Source of the DNA: Cellulomonas sp. PhB143
Lineage (GTDB): Bacteria > Actinomycetota > Actinomycetes > Actinomycetales > Cellulomonadaceae
Assembly (NCBI RefSeq): GCF_003752595.1
Contig: NZ_RKIJ01000011.1
Coordinates: 179,322 to 243,321 of the forward strand
Direction of reading: 5' to 3'
DNA length: 64,000 nt
Positions within the stretch are counted from its first letter, which is position 1. Each line of letters opens with the position of its first letter. Of the stretch, positions 10,661 to 18,142 are shown one piece after another. The translations under genes were made by a program, and so were the position numbers. The notes under the pieces were generated by a model. The model was not told the DNA's origin. It saw only the letters and a list, made by a program, of their open reading frames with translations, and ran no database searches.

Positions 10661-11332
10661 GGCCGCGGAGGCCGCGGTGAGGCGGACGCCGTCGGGCCCG
10701 ACGGCGAACCGGACGTGCGAGAGGTCCGGCACGACGGCGTCGGCGTCGAGCTCGTCGGCGGCGTGGGTGCCCAGCACGGCGAGCGTCGCGCACCCGGCCG
10801 CGCGCGCCGCGGCGAGCCCGGCGGGCGCGTCCTCGACGACGAGGCAGCGGCCGGGGTCGGCCCCGAGCGCCTCGGCGCCCCGCCGGAACGGCTCCGGGTC
10901 GGGCTTGCCGTGCACGACGTCGTCGGCGGTCACGACCCGCGCGGGTCGCGCGAGCCCCGAGGCGCGGAACCGCAGGGCGGCGAGCTCGCCCGTCGCGGAG
11001 GTGACGATCGCGGCACGCGCGTCGCCGAGGGCGGCGAGCGCCGCCGCGGCGCCGGGGCGCCCGGCGATGCCGCCGTCGTCCTCGAGCTCGATCCGGACGA
11101 GGCGCGCCACGGCGGGCTCGACCTGCTCGGCGGGCAGGAGCTGCGCGACGACCTGCCGCGCGGGGATCCCGTGCGGCACACGGAAGCCCGCCTCGTCGGG
11201 GACGTCGTGCTCGAGCACCCACTGCCGCCAGCTGCGCTCGACCGCGGGGACGGAGTCGACGAGCGTGCCGTCGAGGTCGAAGAGGATCGCGTCGAAGGTG
11301 CGCCCGGCGAGCGCGGAGAGGTCTGCAGGCAT
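10655..11332 (-). CDS. HAD-superfamily phosphatase (beta-phosphoglucomutase/sugar phosphatase-like)
   Basis: A 225-aa HAD hydrolase. Motif I is ILFDLDGTLVDSVP (nucleophile Asp near residue 18, with Asp+2), motif II is AIVTSATGE, the Lys is in VVHGKPDPEPF, and motif III is CLVVEDAPAG. The small helical cap between motifs I and II and the overall length match subfamily IA (sugar phosphatase, phosphoglycolate phosphatase, beta-phosphoglucomutase). The substrate is unknown. The ATG at 11332 is used because the upstream open frame is a shadow of another gene. Confidence 0.87.
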   Translation of the reverse strand: MPADLSALAGRTFDAILFDLDGTLVDSVPAVERSWRQWVLEHDVPDEAGFRVPHGIPARQVVAQLLPAEQVEPAVARLVRIELEDDGGIAGRPGAAAALAALGDARAAIVTSATGELAALRFRASGLARPARVVTADDVVHGKPDPEPFRRGAEALGADPGRCLVVEDAPAGLAAARAAGCATLAVLGTHAADELDADAVVPDLSHVRFAVGPDGVRLTAASAAS

Positions 11333-11355
11333 GCCCCCGAGCCTACGGGCGACGC

Positions 11356-11733
11356 TCAGCGCTCGAGATGGCGCCCGCTGACGACCTCCGGCGTGAGGCG
11401 CAGCCACACGGTCGTCGGCGCGTCCGACCACGTGCGCAGCCCGAGGTTCTCCGCCCGCGCGATCTCGTCGTCGTGGGTCAGCCGGCGGGCGCGACCCTTG
11501 ACGACCACGCTCCATGCGTCGGTCTCGTCCCAGGAGTCGCACTCGAACGCGACGCGCTCGTTGATGGTCAGCTCGACGAGCTTGCTGCCCTCGGTGGTGC
11601 CGATGACGACGTCGCCCGCGTCGAGGACGAAGTTCACGGGGAAGATGTCCACGACCCCGGCGGCGCTGACGGCGAGGCGTCCGACCTCCTGCGTCGCGAG
11701 GAGCGTGAGGGGATCGGTGGTGACGGTGTCCAT
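11356..11733 (-). CDS. Pyridoxamine 5'-phosphate oxidase-like (split-barrel) protein
   Basis: A 125-aa single-domain protein of the PNPOx-like split beta-barrel fold. The opening segment LATQEVGRLAVSAAGVVDIFPVNFVLD and the later WSVVVKGRARRL are typical of the small actinobacterial members, several of which bind FMN or F420. The function is unknown. It lies 23 nt upstream of the HAD gene on the same strand, and diverges from tmk across about 140 nt. Confidence 0.82.
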   Translation of the reverse strand: MDTVTTDPLTLLATQEVGRLAVSAAGVVDIFPVNFVLDAGDVVIGTTEGSKLVELTINERVAFECDSWDETDAWSVVVKGRARRLTHDDEIARAENLGLRTWSDAPTTVWLRLTPEVVSGRHLER

Positions 11734-11873
11734 GGTTCCTCCGCCCGCGGGGCCCGGCGGTGGGCCCGGTCCGGGCCCCAGGTCCCGTCGGTCCTCGGGG
11801 TTCCCAGCCTAGCGGCGCTTGTGAAGGTTGTCACTAGGTGCCGGGTGTCGGACGCCGCGGCTATCGTGTGCGC

Positions 11874-12557
11874 GTGGACGCTGCCGGGTACTTCATCTCC
11901 TTCGAGGGCGGCGACGGCGTCGGTAAGTCGACGCAGCTGCGCCTGCTCGGCCGGTGGATCGGCGCCGTCACCGGCCGCGAGGTCGTGCTCACCCGCGAGC
12001 CGGGCGGCACGTCGCTGGGGCGCGTGCTGCGCGAGGCGGTGCTGCACGGCGAGCACGTGGACGCGCGCGCGGAGGCCCTGCTCTACGCGGCCGACCGCGC
12101 CCACCACGTCGCGACCCTCGTGCGTCCCGCGATCGAGCGCGGCGCCGTCGTGCTCACCGACCGCTACCTCGACTCGTCCATCGCCTACCAGGCCGCCGGC
12201 CGCGGGCTGGGTGACGACGGGGTCGAGCTGATCAACCGCTGGGCGGTCCAGGACCTCATGCCGCAGGCCACGGTCCTGCTCGACCTCGACCCCGCGGTCG
12301 CCGCCGCGCGGCGCACCGCCGCCCCCGACCGGCTCGAGCGCGCCGGCGCGGAGTTCCACCGCCGCACCCGCGAGGCGTTCCTGTCCCGTGCGGCGGCCGA
12401 CCCGCGGCGCTGGCTCGTCGTGGACGCCGCCGGCGACGTCGAGGACATCCAGTCCCAGATCCGTGTGGACCTCGCCGCACGCCTGGACCTGACCCCGGTC
12501 GTGGACGAGGCCGTGCATGCCGGCCCGGACGAGCAGCGCGAGCAGGTCGAGCCGTGA
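11874..12557 (+). CDS. tmk: Thymidylate kinase
   Basis: A 227-aa dTMP kinase that makes dTDP. The P-loop is FEGGDGVGKSTQL near residue 10, the DRx motif is in LTDRYLDSSIAYQ, and a TREPGGT motif precedes it; together these define the family. The start is a GTG (11874; GTG at 11868 is an alternative), as the homologous region begins at once after it. The stop overlaps the GTG start of the DNA polymerase III delta' gene by 4 nt, and this tmk-holB order is well conserved in bacteria. Confidence 0.95.
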   Translation: MDAAGYFISFEGGDGVGKSTQLRLLGRWIGAVTGREVVLTREPGGTSLGRVLREAVLHGEHVDARAEALLYAADRAHHVATLVRPAIERGAVVLTDRYLDSSIAYQAAGRGLGDDGVELINRWAVQDLMPQATVLLDLDPAVAAARRTAAPDRLERAGAEFHRRTREAFLSRAAADPRRWLVVDAAGDVEDIQSQIRVDLAARLDLTPVVDEAVHAGPDEQREQVEP

Positions 12558-13690
12558 GCGTCTGGGACGAGGTCGTCGGCCAGGAGCACGTCATCGACGT
12601 GCTGCGCGGCGCGGTCGCCGAGCCGCGCGCGATGACCCACTCGTGGCTCTTCACGGGCCCGCCGGGGTCGGGGCGCTCGGTCGCGGCGCGCGCGTTCGCC
12701 GCCGCGCTGCAGTGCGAGGCCGGCGGCTGCGGCGTCTGCCGGGCGTGCACGACGACGCTCGGCGGCTCCCACGCGGACGTCACGGTCGTCGCGACGGACA
12801 AGGTGACCATCGGCATCGACGAGGTCCGCGACCTCGTCGGGCGCGCCGCGCGCCGCCCGTCGTCGGGCCGGTGGCAGATCATCATCGTCGAGGACGCCGA
12901 CCGCATGCTCGAGCGCACCACCAACGTGCTGCTCAAGTCGATCGAGGAGCCGCCCGCCCACACGGTCTGGATCCTGTGCGCCCCGAGCACCCAGGACGTG
13001 CTGCCCACCATCCGCTCGCGCTGCCGCTCCGTCGTCCTGCGCGTGCCGCCGGTCGAGGCGGTCGCGGGGCTGATCGAGCGCCGCGACGGCGCCGAGCCGC
13101 AGGTCGCGCTCGAGGCGGCGCGCGCCGCGCAGAGCCACATCGGGATCGCCCGCCGACTCGCCCGCGACCCCGAGGCGCGCGCCCGGCGCACCCAGATCCT
13201 CGAGATCGCCCGGGACATCCGCGGTGTGGGGGACGCCGTCGTCGCCGCCGGGCGGCTCGTCGCGGTCGCCCAGGCGGAGGCGAGGGCGGCGACCCAGGAG
13301 CGCGACGCCGCGGAGAAGGCCGAGCTCTTGCGGGCGCTCGGCGCCGATGCCGGGCAGACCCTGCCGCCCCGCCTGCGCTCGCAGGTCAGCGAGCTCGAGC
13401 GCGACCAGAAGCGCCGCGCCACGCGGTACCAGCGCGACGTCCTCGACCGCGCGATGCTCGACCTGCTCTCGCTCTACCGCGACGTCCTGCTCCTGCAGCT
13501 CGGCTCGGACGTCGAGCCCGTGAACACGGCGATGAGCGGGACGGTCCGGGCGCTCGCGGCCGACTCCGAGCCGCTGCAGACGCTGCGGCGCATGGACGCC
13601 GTCGGGCAGGCGCGCGAGCGCCTCGACGCGAACGTCGCGCCGCTCCTCGCGGTCGAGGCGATGACCGTGGCGCTGCGCCCCCAGGGGTGA
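12554..13690 (+). CDS. holB: DNA polymerase III subunit delta'
   Basis: A 378-aa clamp-loader subunit. It begins SVWDEVVGQEHVIDVLRGAV, has the zinc-binding cluster CEAGGCGVCRAC (about residues 55-66) and the sensor-type segment IIIVEDADRML. The P-loop position reads GPPGSGRSVAA, with Arg in place of the catalytic Lys; delta' subunits do not hydrolyse ATP, so this is expected. Translation is probably coupled to tmk through a GTGA overlap. The product acts in the replisome with the tau/gamma and delta subunits encoded elsewhere. Confidence 0.93.
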   Translation: MSVWDEVVGQEHVIDVLRGAVAEPRAMTHSWLFTGPPGSGRSVAARAFAAALQCEAGGCGVCRACTTTLGGSHADVTVVATDKVTIGIDEVRDLVGRAARRPSSGRWQIIIVEDADRMLERTTNVLLKSIEEPPAHTVWILCAPSTQDVLPTIRSRCRSVVLRVPPVEAVAGLIERRDGAEPQVALEAARAAQSHIGIARRLARDPEARARRTQILEIARDIRGVGDAVVAAGRLVAVAQAEARAATQERDAAEKAELLRALGADAGQTLPPRLRSQVSELERDQKRRATRYQRDVLDRAMLDLLSLYRDVLLLQLGSDVEPVNTAMSGTVRALAADSEPLQTLRRMDAVGQARERLDANVAPLLAVEAMTVALRPQG

Positions 13691-13736
13691 CGCGCGCAGG
13701 TGACGAGGCGTCGCCGGGAGCGGATACCGTGGCGCC

Positions 13737-15293
13737 GTGACACCACGCCGACTCCGTCCTGCTGCTGGCGCGCTCGCGGCGCTCCTCGTCGTCGTCCTCG
13801 CCGGGTGCACGCCCGCCGGCAAGGACCAGAACCCCGTCGACCCGTCGTCGGGCACCGCCTCGAGCGCCCCGGGGAGCGATGCCGCCCCGGCCGGCGACGG
13901 CGCCCCGACGGGCTTCGAGAGCTACTACACGCAGGACCTCGCGTGGAAGAAGTGCGGCGGCGGCTTCGAGTGCGCGACGGCGGCGGCGCCCATCTCGTGG
14001 GACGACGCGGACTCCGGGAGCATCGACCTCGCGCTCAAGCGCCTGCCCGCGTCGGGCGACCGCAAGGGCTCGCTGCTCACCGACCCGGGCGGCCCGGGCG
14101 CGTCCGGCGTCGAGTTCGTCGGCGACGCGAAGTCCCTGTTCGGCGACCCGGTGCGCGAGAGCTACGACATCGTCGGGTTCGACCCGCGCGGCGTGTCGGG
14201 CTCGTCGCCCGTGCGGTGCTTCGACGACGCCCGCAAGGACGAGTCGCTGTCCAAGGACTTCCCCGAGACCGACGCCGGCCTGGCCGACCTGCGCACGGAG
14301 CTCAAGGCGTGGGCCGACGCGTGCCAGAAGAACACGGGCCCGCAGCTCGCCACCGTCGACACCCAGAGCGCGGCCCGCGACATGGACATGCTGCGCGCGG
14401 CGCTCGGCGACGGGACGCTGACCTACGTCGGCTTCTCCTACGGCACCCAGCTGGGCGCGACGTACGCGGGGCTGTTCCCGGACCGGGTGGGCCGCATGGT
14501 CCTCGACGGCGCGATCGACACGTCGCTCGACGCCGACGAGATCAGCGCGCAGCAGGCGGTCGGTTTCGAGAACGCGCTGCGCGCCTACGTCAAGGACTGC
14601 CAGACGGGCAAGTGCCCGCTCACCGGCTCCGTCGACGACGGCATGGCGCAGATCAAGGACCTGCTCGACGGCGCCCTCGACGACCCGCTGCCGACGGACT
14701 CCGACCGCGACCTCACCCAGACGCTGATGTTCTACGGCATCGCGCTGCCGCTCTACAGCAAGGCGAACTGGCCGCTGCTGACGCAGGCGCTGACCGAGGC
14801 GATCGACAAGGGCACCGGCACGACGTTCCTGCTGCTCTCCGACTACTACAACGACCGCAACCCGGACGGCTCGTACACCGGCAACTCCGCGGAGGCATTC
14901 CGGGCGGTCAACTGCCTCGACGACCCGGGCAACCCCGACATGGCGTTCATGGACGCCCAGGCGAAGCAGATCGAGGCCGCGGCGCCCACCATGGGTGAGT
15001 TCTTCACCTACAACGGCCTGACCTGCGCCGACTGGCCCGAGGCCCCGGTGAAGAAGGACTTCGACCTGCACGCCAAGGGCGCGGCGCCGATCGTCGTCGT
15101 CGGCACCACGAACGACCCCGCGACGCCGTACGTGTGGGCGCAGGGCCTCGCCAAGACCCTCGACTCGGGCCGCCTGCTGACCTACCAGGGGGAGGGGCAC
15201 ACCGCCTACGGCAGCTCGAACTCCTGCATCGGGGACTCCGTCGACGACTACCTCGTGGACGGGACGCTGCCCGCCGAGGGCAAGACCTGCTGA
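13737..15293 (+). CDS. Secreted lipoprotein alpha/beta hydrolase (tripeptidyl aminopeptidase type)
   Basis: A 518-aa exported peptidase. The N-terminus is a lipoprotein signal peptide: basic residues, a hydrophobic core (AAGALAALLVVVLAG) and the lipobox LAGC with Cys near residue 24, followed by a Pro/Ser/Gly-rich linker. The alpha/beta hydrolase domain has the nucleophile elbow GFSYG, a preceding LTDPGGPGASG oxyanion loop, an Asp in TNDPATPY and the catalytic His in GEGHTAYG. The layout matches the SlpD/SlpE and tripeptidyl aminopeptidase group of Streptomyces, which trims N-terminal peptides outside the cell. The start is GTG at 13737. Confidence 0.9.
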   Translation: MTPRRLRPAAGALAALLVVVLAGCTPAGKDQNPVDPSSGTASSAPGSDAAPAGDGAPTGFESYYTQDLAWKKCGGGFECATAAAPISWDDADSGSIDLALKRLPASGDRKGSLLTDPGGPGASGVEFVGDAKSLFGDPVRESYDIVGFDPRGVSGSSPVRCFDDARKDESLSKDFPETDAGLADLRTELKAWADACQKNTGPQLATVDTQSAARDMDMLRAALGDGTLTYVGFSYGTQLGATYAGLFPDRVGRMVLDGAIDTSLDADEISAQQAVGFENALRAYVKDCQTGKCPLTGSVDDGMAQIKDLLDGALDDPLPTDSDRDLTQTLMFYGIALPLYSKANWPLLTQALTEAIDKGTGTTFLLLSDYYNDRNPDGSYTGNSAEAFRAVNCLDDPGNPDMAFMDAQAKQIEAAAPTMGEFFTYNGLTCADWPEAPVKKDFDLHAKGAAPIVVVGTTNDPATPYVWAQGLAKTLDSGRLLTYQGEGHTAYGSSNSCIGDSVDDYLVDGTLPAEGKTC

Positions 15294-15385
15294 CTCGCGA
15301 CCGGCCGCTTTGGAGTCTCGGCCGGTCGTTGGGTACAGTTGGCTCGCTCGCTGCGGCGGTCCCTCGTGACCGCGTCGGTGTGCAC

Positions 15386-15458
15386 GCCGCCTTAGCTCAG
15401 TCGGTAGAGCGATTCACTCGTAATGAATAGGTCATCAGTTCGATTCTGATAGGCGGCT
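15386..15458 (+). tRNA. tRNA-Thr (anticodon CGT)
   Basis: A 73-nt sequence folds into a complete cloverleaf. The acceptor stem GCCGCCT pairs with AGGCGGC (discriminator T), the D arm is GCTC/GAGC, the anticodon stem is ATTCA/TGAAT around the loop CTCGTAA, and the T arm is ATCAG/CTGAT around TTCGATT. The anticodon CGT reads ACG, a threonine codon. CCA is not encoded. Confidence 0.97.
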
Positions 15459-15467
15459 CCGACACGG

Positions 15468-15514
15468 AAGCCCCCGCTGACCTGGACCAACGGTCCGGGA
15501 CGGCGGGGGCTTTC
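15468..15514 (+). terminator. Rho-independent terminator after tRNA-Thr
   Basis: A 10-bp perfect stem (AAGCCCCCGC at 15468-15477 with GCGGGGGCTT at 15503-15512) encloses a second small hairpin (GGACC-aac-GGTCC, 15484-15496). It lies 10 nt after the tRNA. The T-tract is short (CTTT). Confidence 0.75.
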
Positions 15515-15597
15515 CGCATGCGCGATCTCGACCCGGCGACTCTCCGGCACGGGAGAGATGGTCACCGCGGGACGGGCCCGCGGCTAGCATGCCCGGC

Positions 15598-15783
15598 ATG
15601 GACACGACGAACGAGCGCTTCGACGTGGTCTTCGAGACGCGGACGTTGTCCGAGCTCACGAGGATCCTCCGTGATCGGCAGACGGGTGTCTGCTATCTCT
15701 TCCACCAGGTCGGTGCGGTCGGGGGGCTGACCGTTCTCCTCGACGCCGAGGGACGACCGATGCTCGACGCACCCTCCCGCTGA
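15598..15783 (+). CDS. DUF6440-like small protein
   Basis: A 61-aa protein (ATG at 15598; ATG at 15589 would add three residues). The sequence RFDVVFETRTLSEL, then DRQTGVCYLFHQVG, then GLTVLLDAEGRPML has the pattern of the DUF6440 family: an N-terminal strand, a D-x-TG-V-x-Y-L motif, and a Gly-rich strand ending in D-x-x-G-x-P. The function is unknown. It lies between the tRNA terminator and the RiPP cluster and is probably part of the core genome rather than the cluster. Confidence 0.65.
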   Translation: MDTTNERFDVVFETRTLSELTRILRDRQTGVCYLFHQVGAVGGLTVLLDAEGRPMLDAPSR

Positions 15784-15990
15784 CAGGTCTTCGGCCTCTT
15801 TTCCCGGTCTGACCTGGTCCGACGTGGTCTCTCCGTCGGGCTGCGACGTCGCTGCGCCACGGGCGCGCGAGAGCCGGTCGCGACGCGTGCGGTCTGCCGC
15901 GAGCGAAGTGGGACATATCACTATCTGGTCACTCCTGCGCGCCGAATTCCGGCTGTGATGACCTGCGGGGGCGTTGAGAGGGGGTGAAAA
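15784..15990 (+). promoter_or_regulatory. Probable promoter region of the RiPP cluster
   Basis: These 207 nt lie upstream of the first precursor gene. No protein-coding gene is supported. The only A/T-rich patch is around 15911-15925 (GGACATATCACTATC), which may hold a -10 element, but I see no convincing -35 and no operator repeat. The region ends in the strong ribosome binding site of the first precursor. Confidence 0.4.
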
Positions 15991-16137
15991 ATGATCAACG
16001 AACTTGCAGAGATCGAGCAGCTGGAAGCGCTCGAGGCTCCCGGGTGGGGCGAGTGGGTCGCCGGCATCGGTGCCGGCGCCATCGTCGGCGGCGGGCTGCT
16101 CTACGGCGGCATCGCCGTGGGAGTGGCGATCACCTGA
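15991..16137 (+). CDS. Daptide-type RiPP precursor peptide 1
   Basis: A 48-aa peptide. Residues 1-16 form an acidic leader with the motif EIEQLEALEA. From about G18 the sequence is Trp then very rich in Gly, Ala, Ile and Val, and ends GGIAVGVAIT. The core has no Cys or Ser, and its only Thr is the C-terminal residue. An invariant C-terminal Thr after a hydrophobic, glycine-rich helix is the hallmark of daptide precursors, where that Thr is converted to a dimethylated diamine. It aligns without gaps with precursor 2 over the last 40 residues. The start is fixed by a strong site GAGGGGGTGAAAA directly before the ATG. Confidence 0.85.
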   Translation: MINELAEIEQLEALEAPGWGEWVAGIGAGAIVGGGLLYGGIAVGVAIT

Positions 16138-16183
16138 CGAGTAGCGGAGCGATCGACCGTACGGCTGAGCGAGGGGGTGAAAC

Positions 16184-16363
16184 ATGGAATCGCAGACACA
16201 GGACACGGATCAGGCGTTCGCGGCGCTCGTCGCGGACATCGAGCCGCTCGAGTCGCTCGAAGCGGCCTGGAACTGGGGTGAGTTCTTCGGCGGTGTCGCC
16301 ATCGGCGTCGGTGGTGCCGGCGTCGTCGGCGGAGGGATCGCCATCGGCGTCGCCATCACCTGA
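16184..16363 (+). CDS. Daptide-type RiPP precursor peptide 2
   Basis: A 59-aa peptide with an N-terminal extension (MESQTQDTDQAFAALVAD) relative to precursor 1, then a shared leader motif EPLESLEA, the WNWGEFF segment and a Gly/Val/Ile-rich core ending GGIAIGVAIT. Like precursor 1, it has no Cys or Ser in the core and a single core Thr at the very C-terminus. The ribosome binding site GAGGGGGTGAAAC is the same as that of precursor 1 at 12 of 13 bases with the same spacing. The gene lies 46 nt after precursor 1. Two related but distinct peptides suggest a two-component membrane-active product. Confidence 0.85.
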   Translation: MESQTQDTDQAFAALVADIEPLESLEAAWNWGEFFGGVAIGVGGAGVVGGGIAIGVAIT

Positions 16364-16373
16364 GGCGCAGAGT

Positions 16374-16403
16374 CCCGGCCGCGCCGTTCGTGGTGCGGCC
16401 GGG
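16374..16403 (+). terminator. Hairpin after the precursor genes (attenuator candidate)
   Basis: A 9-bp perfect stem, CCCGGCCGC (16374-16382) with GCGGCCGGG (16395-16403), with a 12-nt loop, begins 10 nt after the second precursor stop codon. There is no T-tract, so it may act as a partial terminator or as an mRNA 3' stabiliser that keeps precursor transcript above that of the enzymes. A second hairpin (CTCTCCG-caac-CGGAGAG, 16440-16457) follows just before the next gene. Confidence 0.55.
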
Positions 16404-16479
16404 GAGCGCCCTCGGTGCCTGGTCATCACCGGCGCAGCGCTCTCCGCAACCGGAGAGGTAATCCAGAAAGTAGGCAAGC

Positions 16480-16680
16480 ATGAATCCTGACAAGAGCAAC
16501 ACCCCCCTCGTCGCCGCGATCGGATCCTTGGCCGCTGTCATCGCAGCCCTCGTCGTCACCCTGAGCCTGGCGGGCACGTCGGCCGTCGTGACCGGCGTCG
16601 GGATCGGTGTCGTCGCCATCCTCATCGTCGTGGTCGGCATCCTGATCGGCCTCAGCACCCATAGTCGGCGGCAGCGTTGA
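16480..16680 (+). CDS. Small two-helix membrane protein of the RiPP cluster
   Basis: A 66-aa protein of unknown family. It has two hydrophobic segments, about residues 9-31 and 36-58, a short polar N-terminus (MNPDKSNT) and a basic C-terminus (THSRRQR). It does not end in Thr and lacks the leader motif, so I do not read it as a third precursor. Its TGA overlaps the TTG start of the ABC ATPase gene, so the two are probably translated together. Possible roles are self-immunity or an accessory transport subunit; both are inference. Confidence 0.7.
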   Translation: MNPDKSNTPLVAAIGSLAAVIAALVVTLSLAGTSAVVTGVGIGVVAILIVVVGILIGLSTHSRRQR

Positions 16681-17399
16681 TCCTCGAGGGCCGACCAGCC
16701 GTCGAGGTGGTCGGATTCTCGAAGAGCTACAAGTCCGTGAGCGCGGTCGACGACCTCTCGTTCGCTGTCGGCTCGGGTGAGTGCATCGGTCTCCTCGGCC
16801 CGAACGGGGCGGGAAAGACATCGCTCATGTCGTGCCTGGTGGGCCTGCGTCTTCCGACCTCGGGAACGGTCCGGGTCCTGGGGTGCGATCCCGCAGGAGC
16901 GGGGCAGACCGGTCACCGGATCGCGTACGTCTTCGACCCTCCCGGCCTCTCCGCGGACTTCACCGCCGTGGACTGCCTCCGTTGGGAGGCGCTCGCTCAG
17001 GGCCTCCCGCCGGAGACGGCGACCAGCGCGGTCGAGGAGTACGGCATCGCAGGCTTCGCGAAGCGCCGAGTCTCGCGGATGTCCACCGGTCAGCGTCAGA
17101 GAGTCGCGATCGCCGCGAGCCTCGTGGGCGACCCCGACGTGCTGATCCTGGACGAACCGTCCAACGGGCTCGATGTCGAGGCGGCGCGGTGGCTCCGCGA
17201 GCTCGTGCGAGCCCGCACGCGGGCCGGTCGCACGACGATCGTCTCGAGCCACCAGCTCAACGAGGTCAGGCGCGTCACCGATCGCGTCGTCGTGATCAAC
17301 CGCACGCTTCGCTTCGACGGGCAGCTCCCCGACCTGGCGGACGACGAGCTCGACGACTGGTACCTCGACACCATCGACCGGAAGGAGGTGCTCGCGTGA
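16677..17399 (+). CDS. ABC transporter ATP-binding protein of the RiPP cluster
   Basis: A 240-aa ATPase with Walker A GPNGAGKTS (about residues 40-48), signature MSTGQRQRVAIAASL, Walker B VLILDEPSNGLDVEAARWL and an H-loop in VSSHQL. The form is that of bacteriocin and antibiotic exporters of the CcmA/DrrA type. The start is a TTG that overlaps the stop of the preceding small membrane protein (TTGA); the next ATG in frame lies beyond Walker A. It is coupled to the permease gene downstream. Probable role: export of the mature peptide, self-protection, or both. Confidence 0.9.
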   Translation: MILEGRPAVEVVGFSKSYKSVSAVDDLSFAVGSGECIGLLGPNGAGKTSLMSCLVGLRLPTSGTVRVLGCDPAGAGQTGHRIAYVFDPPGLSADFTAVDCLRWEALAQGLPPETATSAVEEYGIAGFAKRRVSRMSTGQRQRVAIAASLVGDPDVLILDEPSNGLDVEAARWLRELVRARTRAGRTTIVSSHQLNEVRRVTDRVVVINRTLRFDGQLPDLADDELDDWYLDTIDRKEVLA

Positions 17400-18142
17400 T
17401 GATCCTGCGTGCAGAGCTCCTGCGCTTCAGCCGCAGCGCGGCGCTTCCTTCCCTTCTCTTCATCGCGGTCGGGCTCAACGTCCTGTCGGTCTACGGGACC
17501 TCGGTCCAGATGGGCGACGCGGCGTCGAGCGCGGTGTCCGACCAGGCTCAGACCATCAAGCTCGTCGGGCTGGGGTTCGGAGCGAGCCTGTTCGCGATGA
17601 TCTTCGGTGCGCTGTCGGTCACCCGAGACTTCACGAGCCGTGCTGTCGGGCGGGTCCAGCTCCTGGTCGGGAGCAGCAACCGCCTCCTCGGGTCGAGAGC
17701 GACCGTCGTCGCTCCCGCCATGCTCGCGTTCGGCGTCCTCGGCGCCGCGTCCGCTGTCATCACGGCATGGCTCGCGCTCCCCGGCGCGGGAAGCCGGTTC
17801 GTCTGGAGCCACGACGCCACGGTCATCACGCTGGGGATCGTCTTCTCGACCGTGTTCGCGGGATATCTCGGCCAGCTCGTCGCGTGGCAGGTGCGCCGCT
17901 CTCTCGTCGCCGTGATCGTCCTCGTCGCCTGGACGCTCCTGCTCGAGACCTATCTCATCCAGCTGATCCCCTCCGTAGGCCGCTTCCTGCCCGGTGGGCT
18001 GGGACAGGCGATGCTGGAGGACACCTCCGGAACCGACGAGATCCTCTCGGCCGGCTGGGGGTACGTCGGGTACGTCGTCTGGTTGGTCGTGCTGTCCGGG
18101 CTGGCGGTCTGGCGCCTGCGCAAGACCGACCTCGCGCAGTGA
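17399..18142 (+). CDS. ABC transporter permease of the RiPP cluster
   Basis: A 247-aa polytopic membrane protein of the ABC-2 type. Hydrophobic segments lie at about residues 15-33, 55-75, 100-125, 145-165, 170-190 and 218-238. It begins MILRAELLRFSRS and contains the ABC-2 feature of a cytosolic stretch VTRDFTSRAVGRVQLLVGSSNR after the second helix. The ATG overlaps the ATPase stop (TGATG); a GTG three bases earlier also fits the GGAGG at 17384-17388. It is the membrane partner of the preceding ATPase. Confidence 0.88.
   Translation: MILRAELLRFSRSAALPSLLFIAVGLNVLSVYGTSVQMGDAASSAVSDQAQTIKLVGLGFGASLFAMIFGALSVTRDFTSRAVGRVQLLVGSSNRLLGSRATVVAPAMLAFGVLGAASAVITAWLALPGAGSRFVWSHDATVITLGIVFSTVFAGYLGQLVAWQVRRSLVAVIVLVAWTLLLETYLIQLIPSVGRFLPGGLGQAMLEDTSGTDEILSAGWGYVGYVVWLVVLSGLAVWRLRKTDLAQ

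Noticed and set aside
16480-16680. Third daptide precursor
   Set aside because: It has no acidic LExLEA leader, no C-terminal Thr, two distinct hydrophobic helices and a basic tail.
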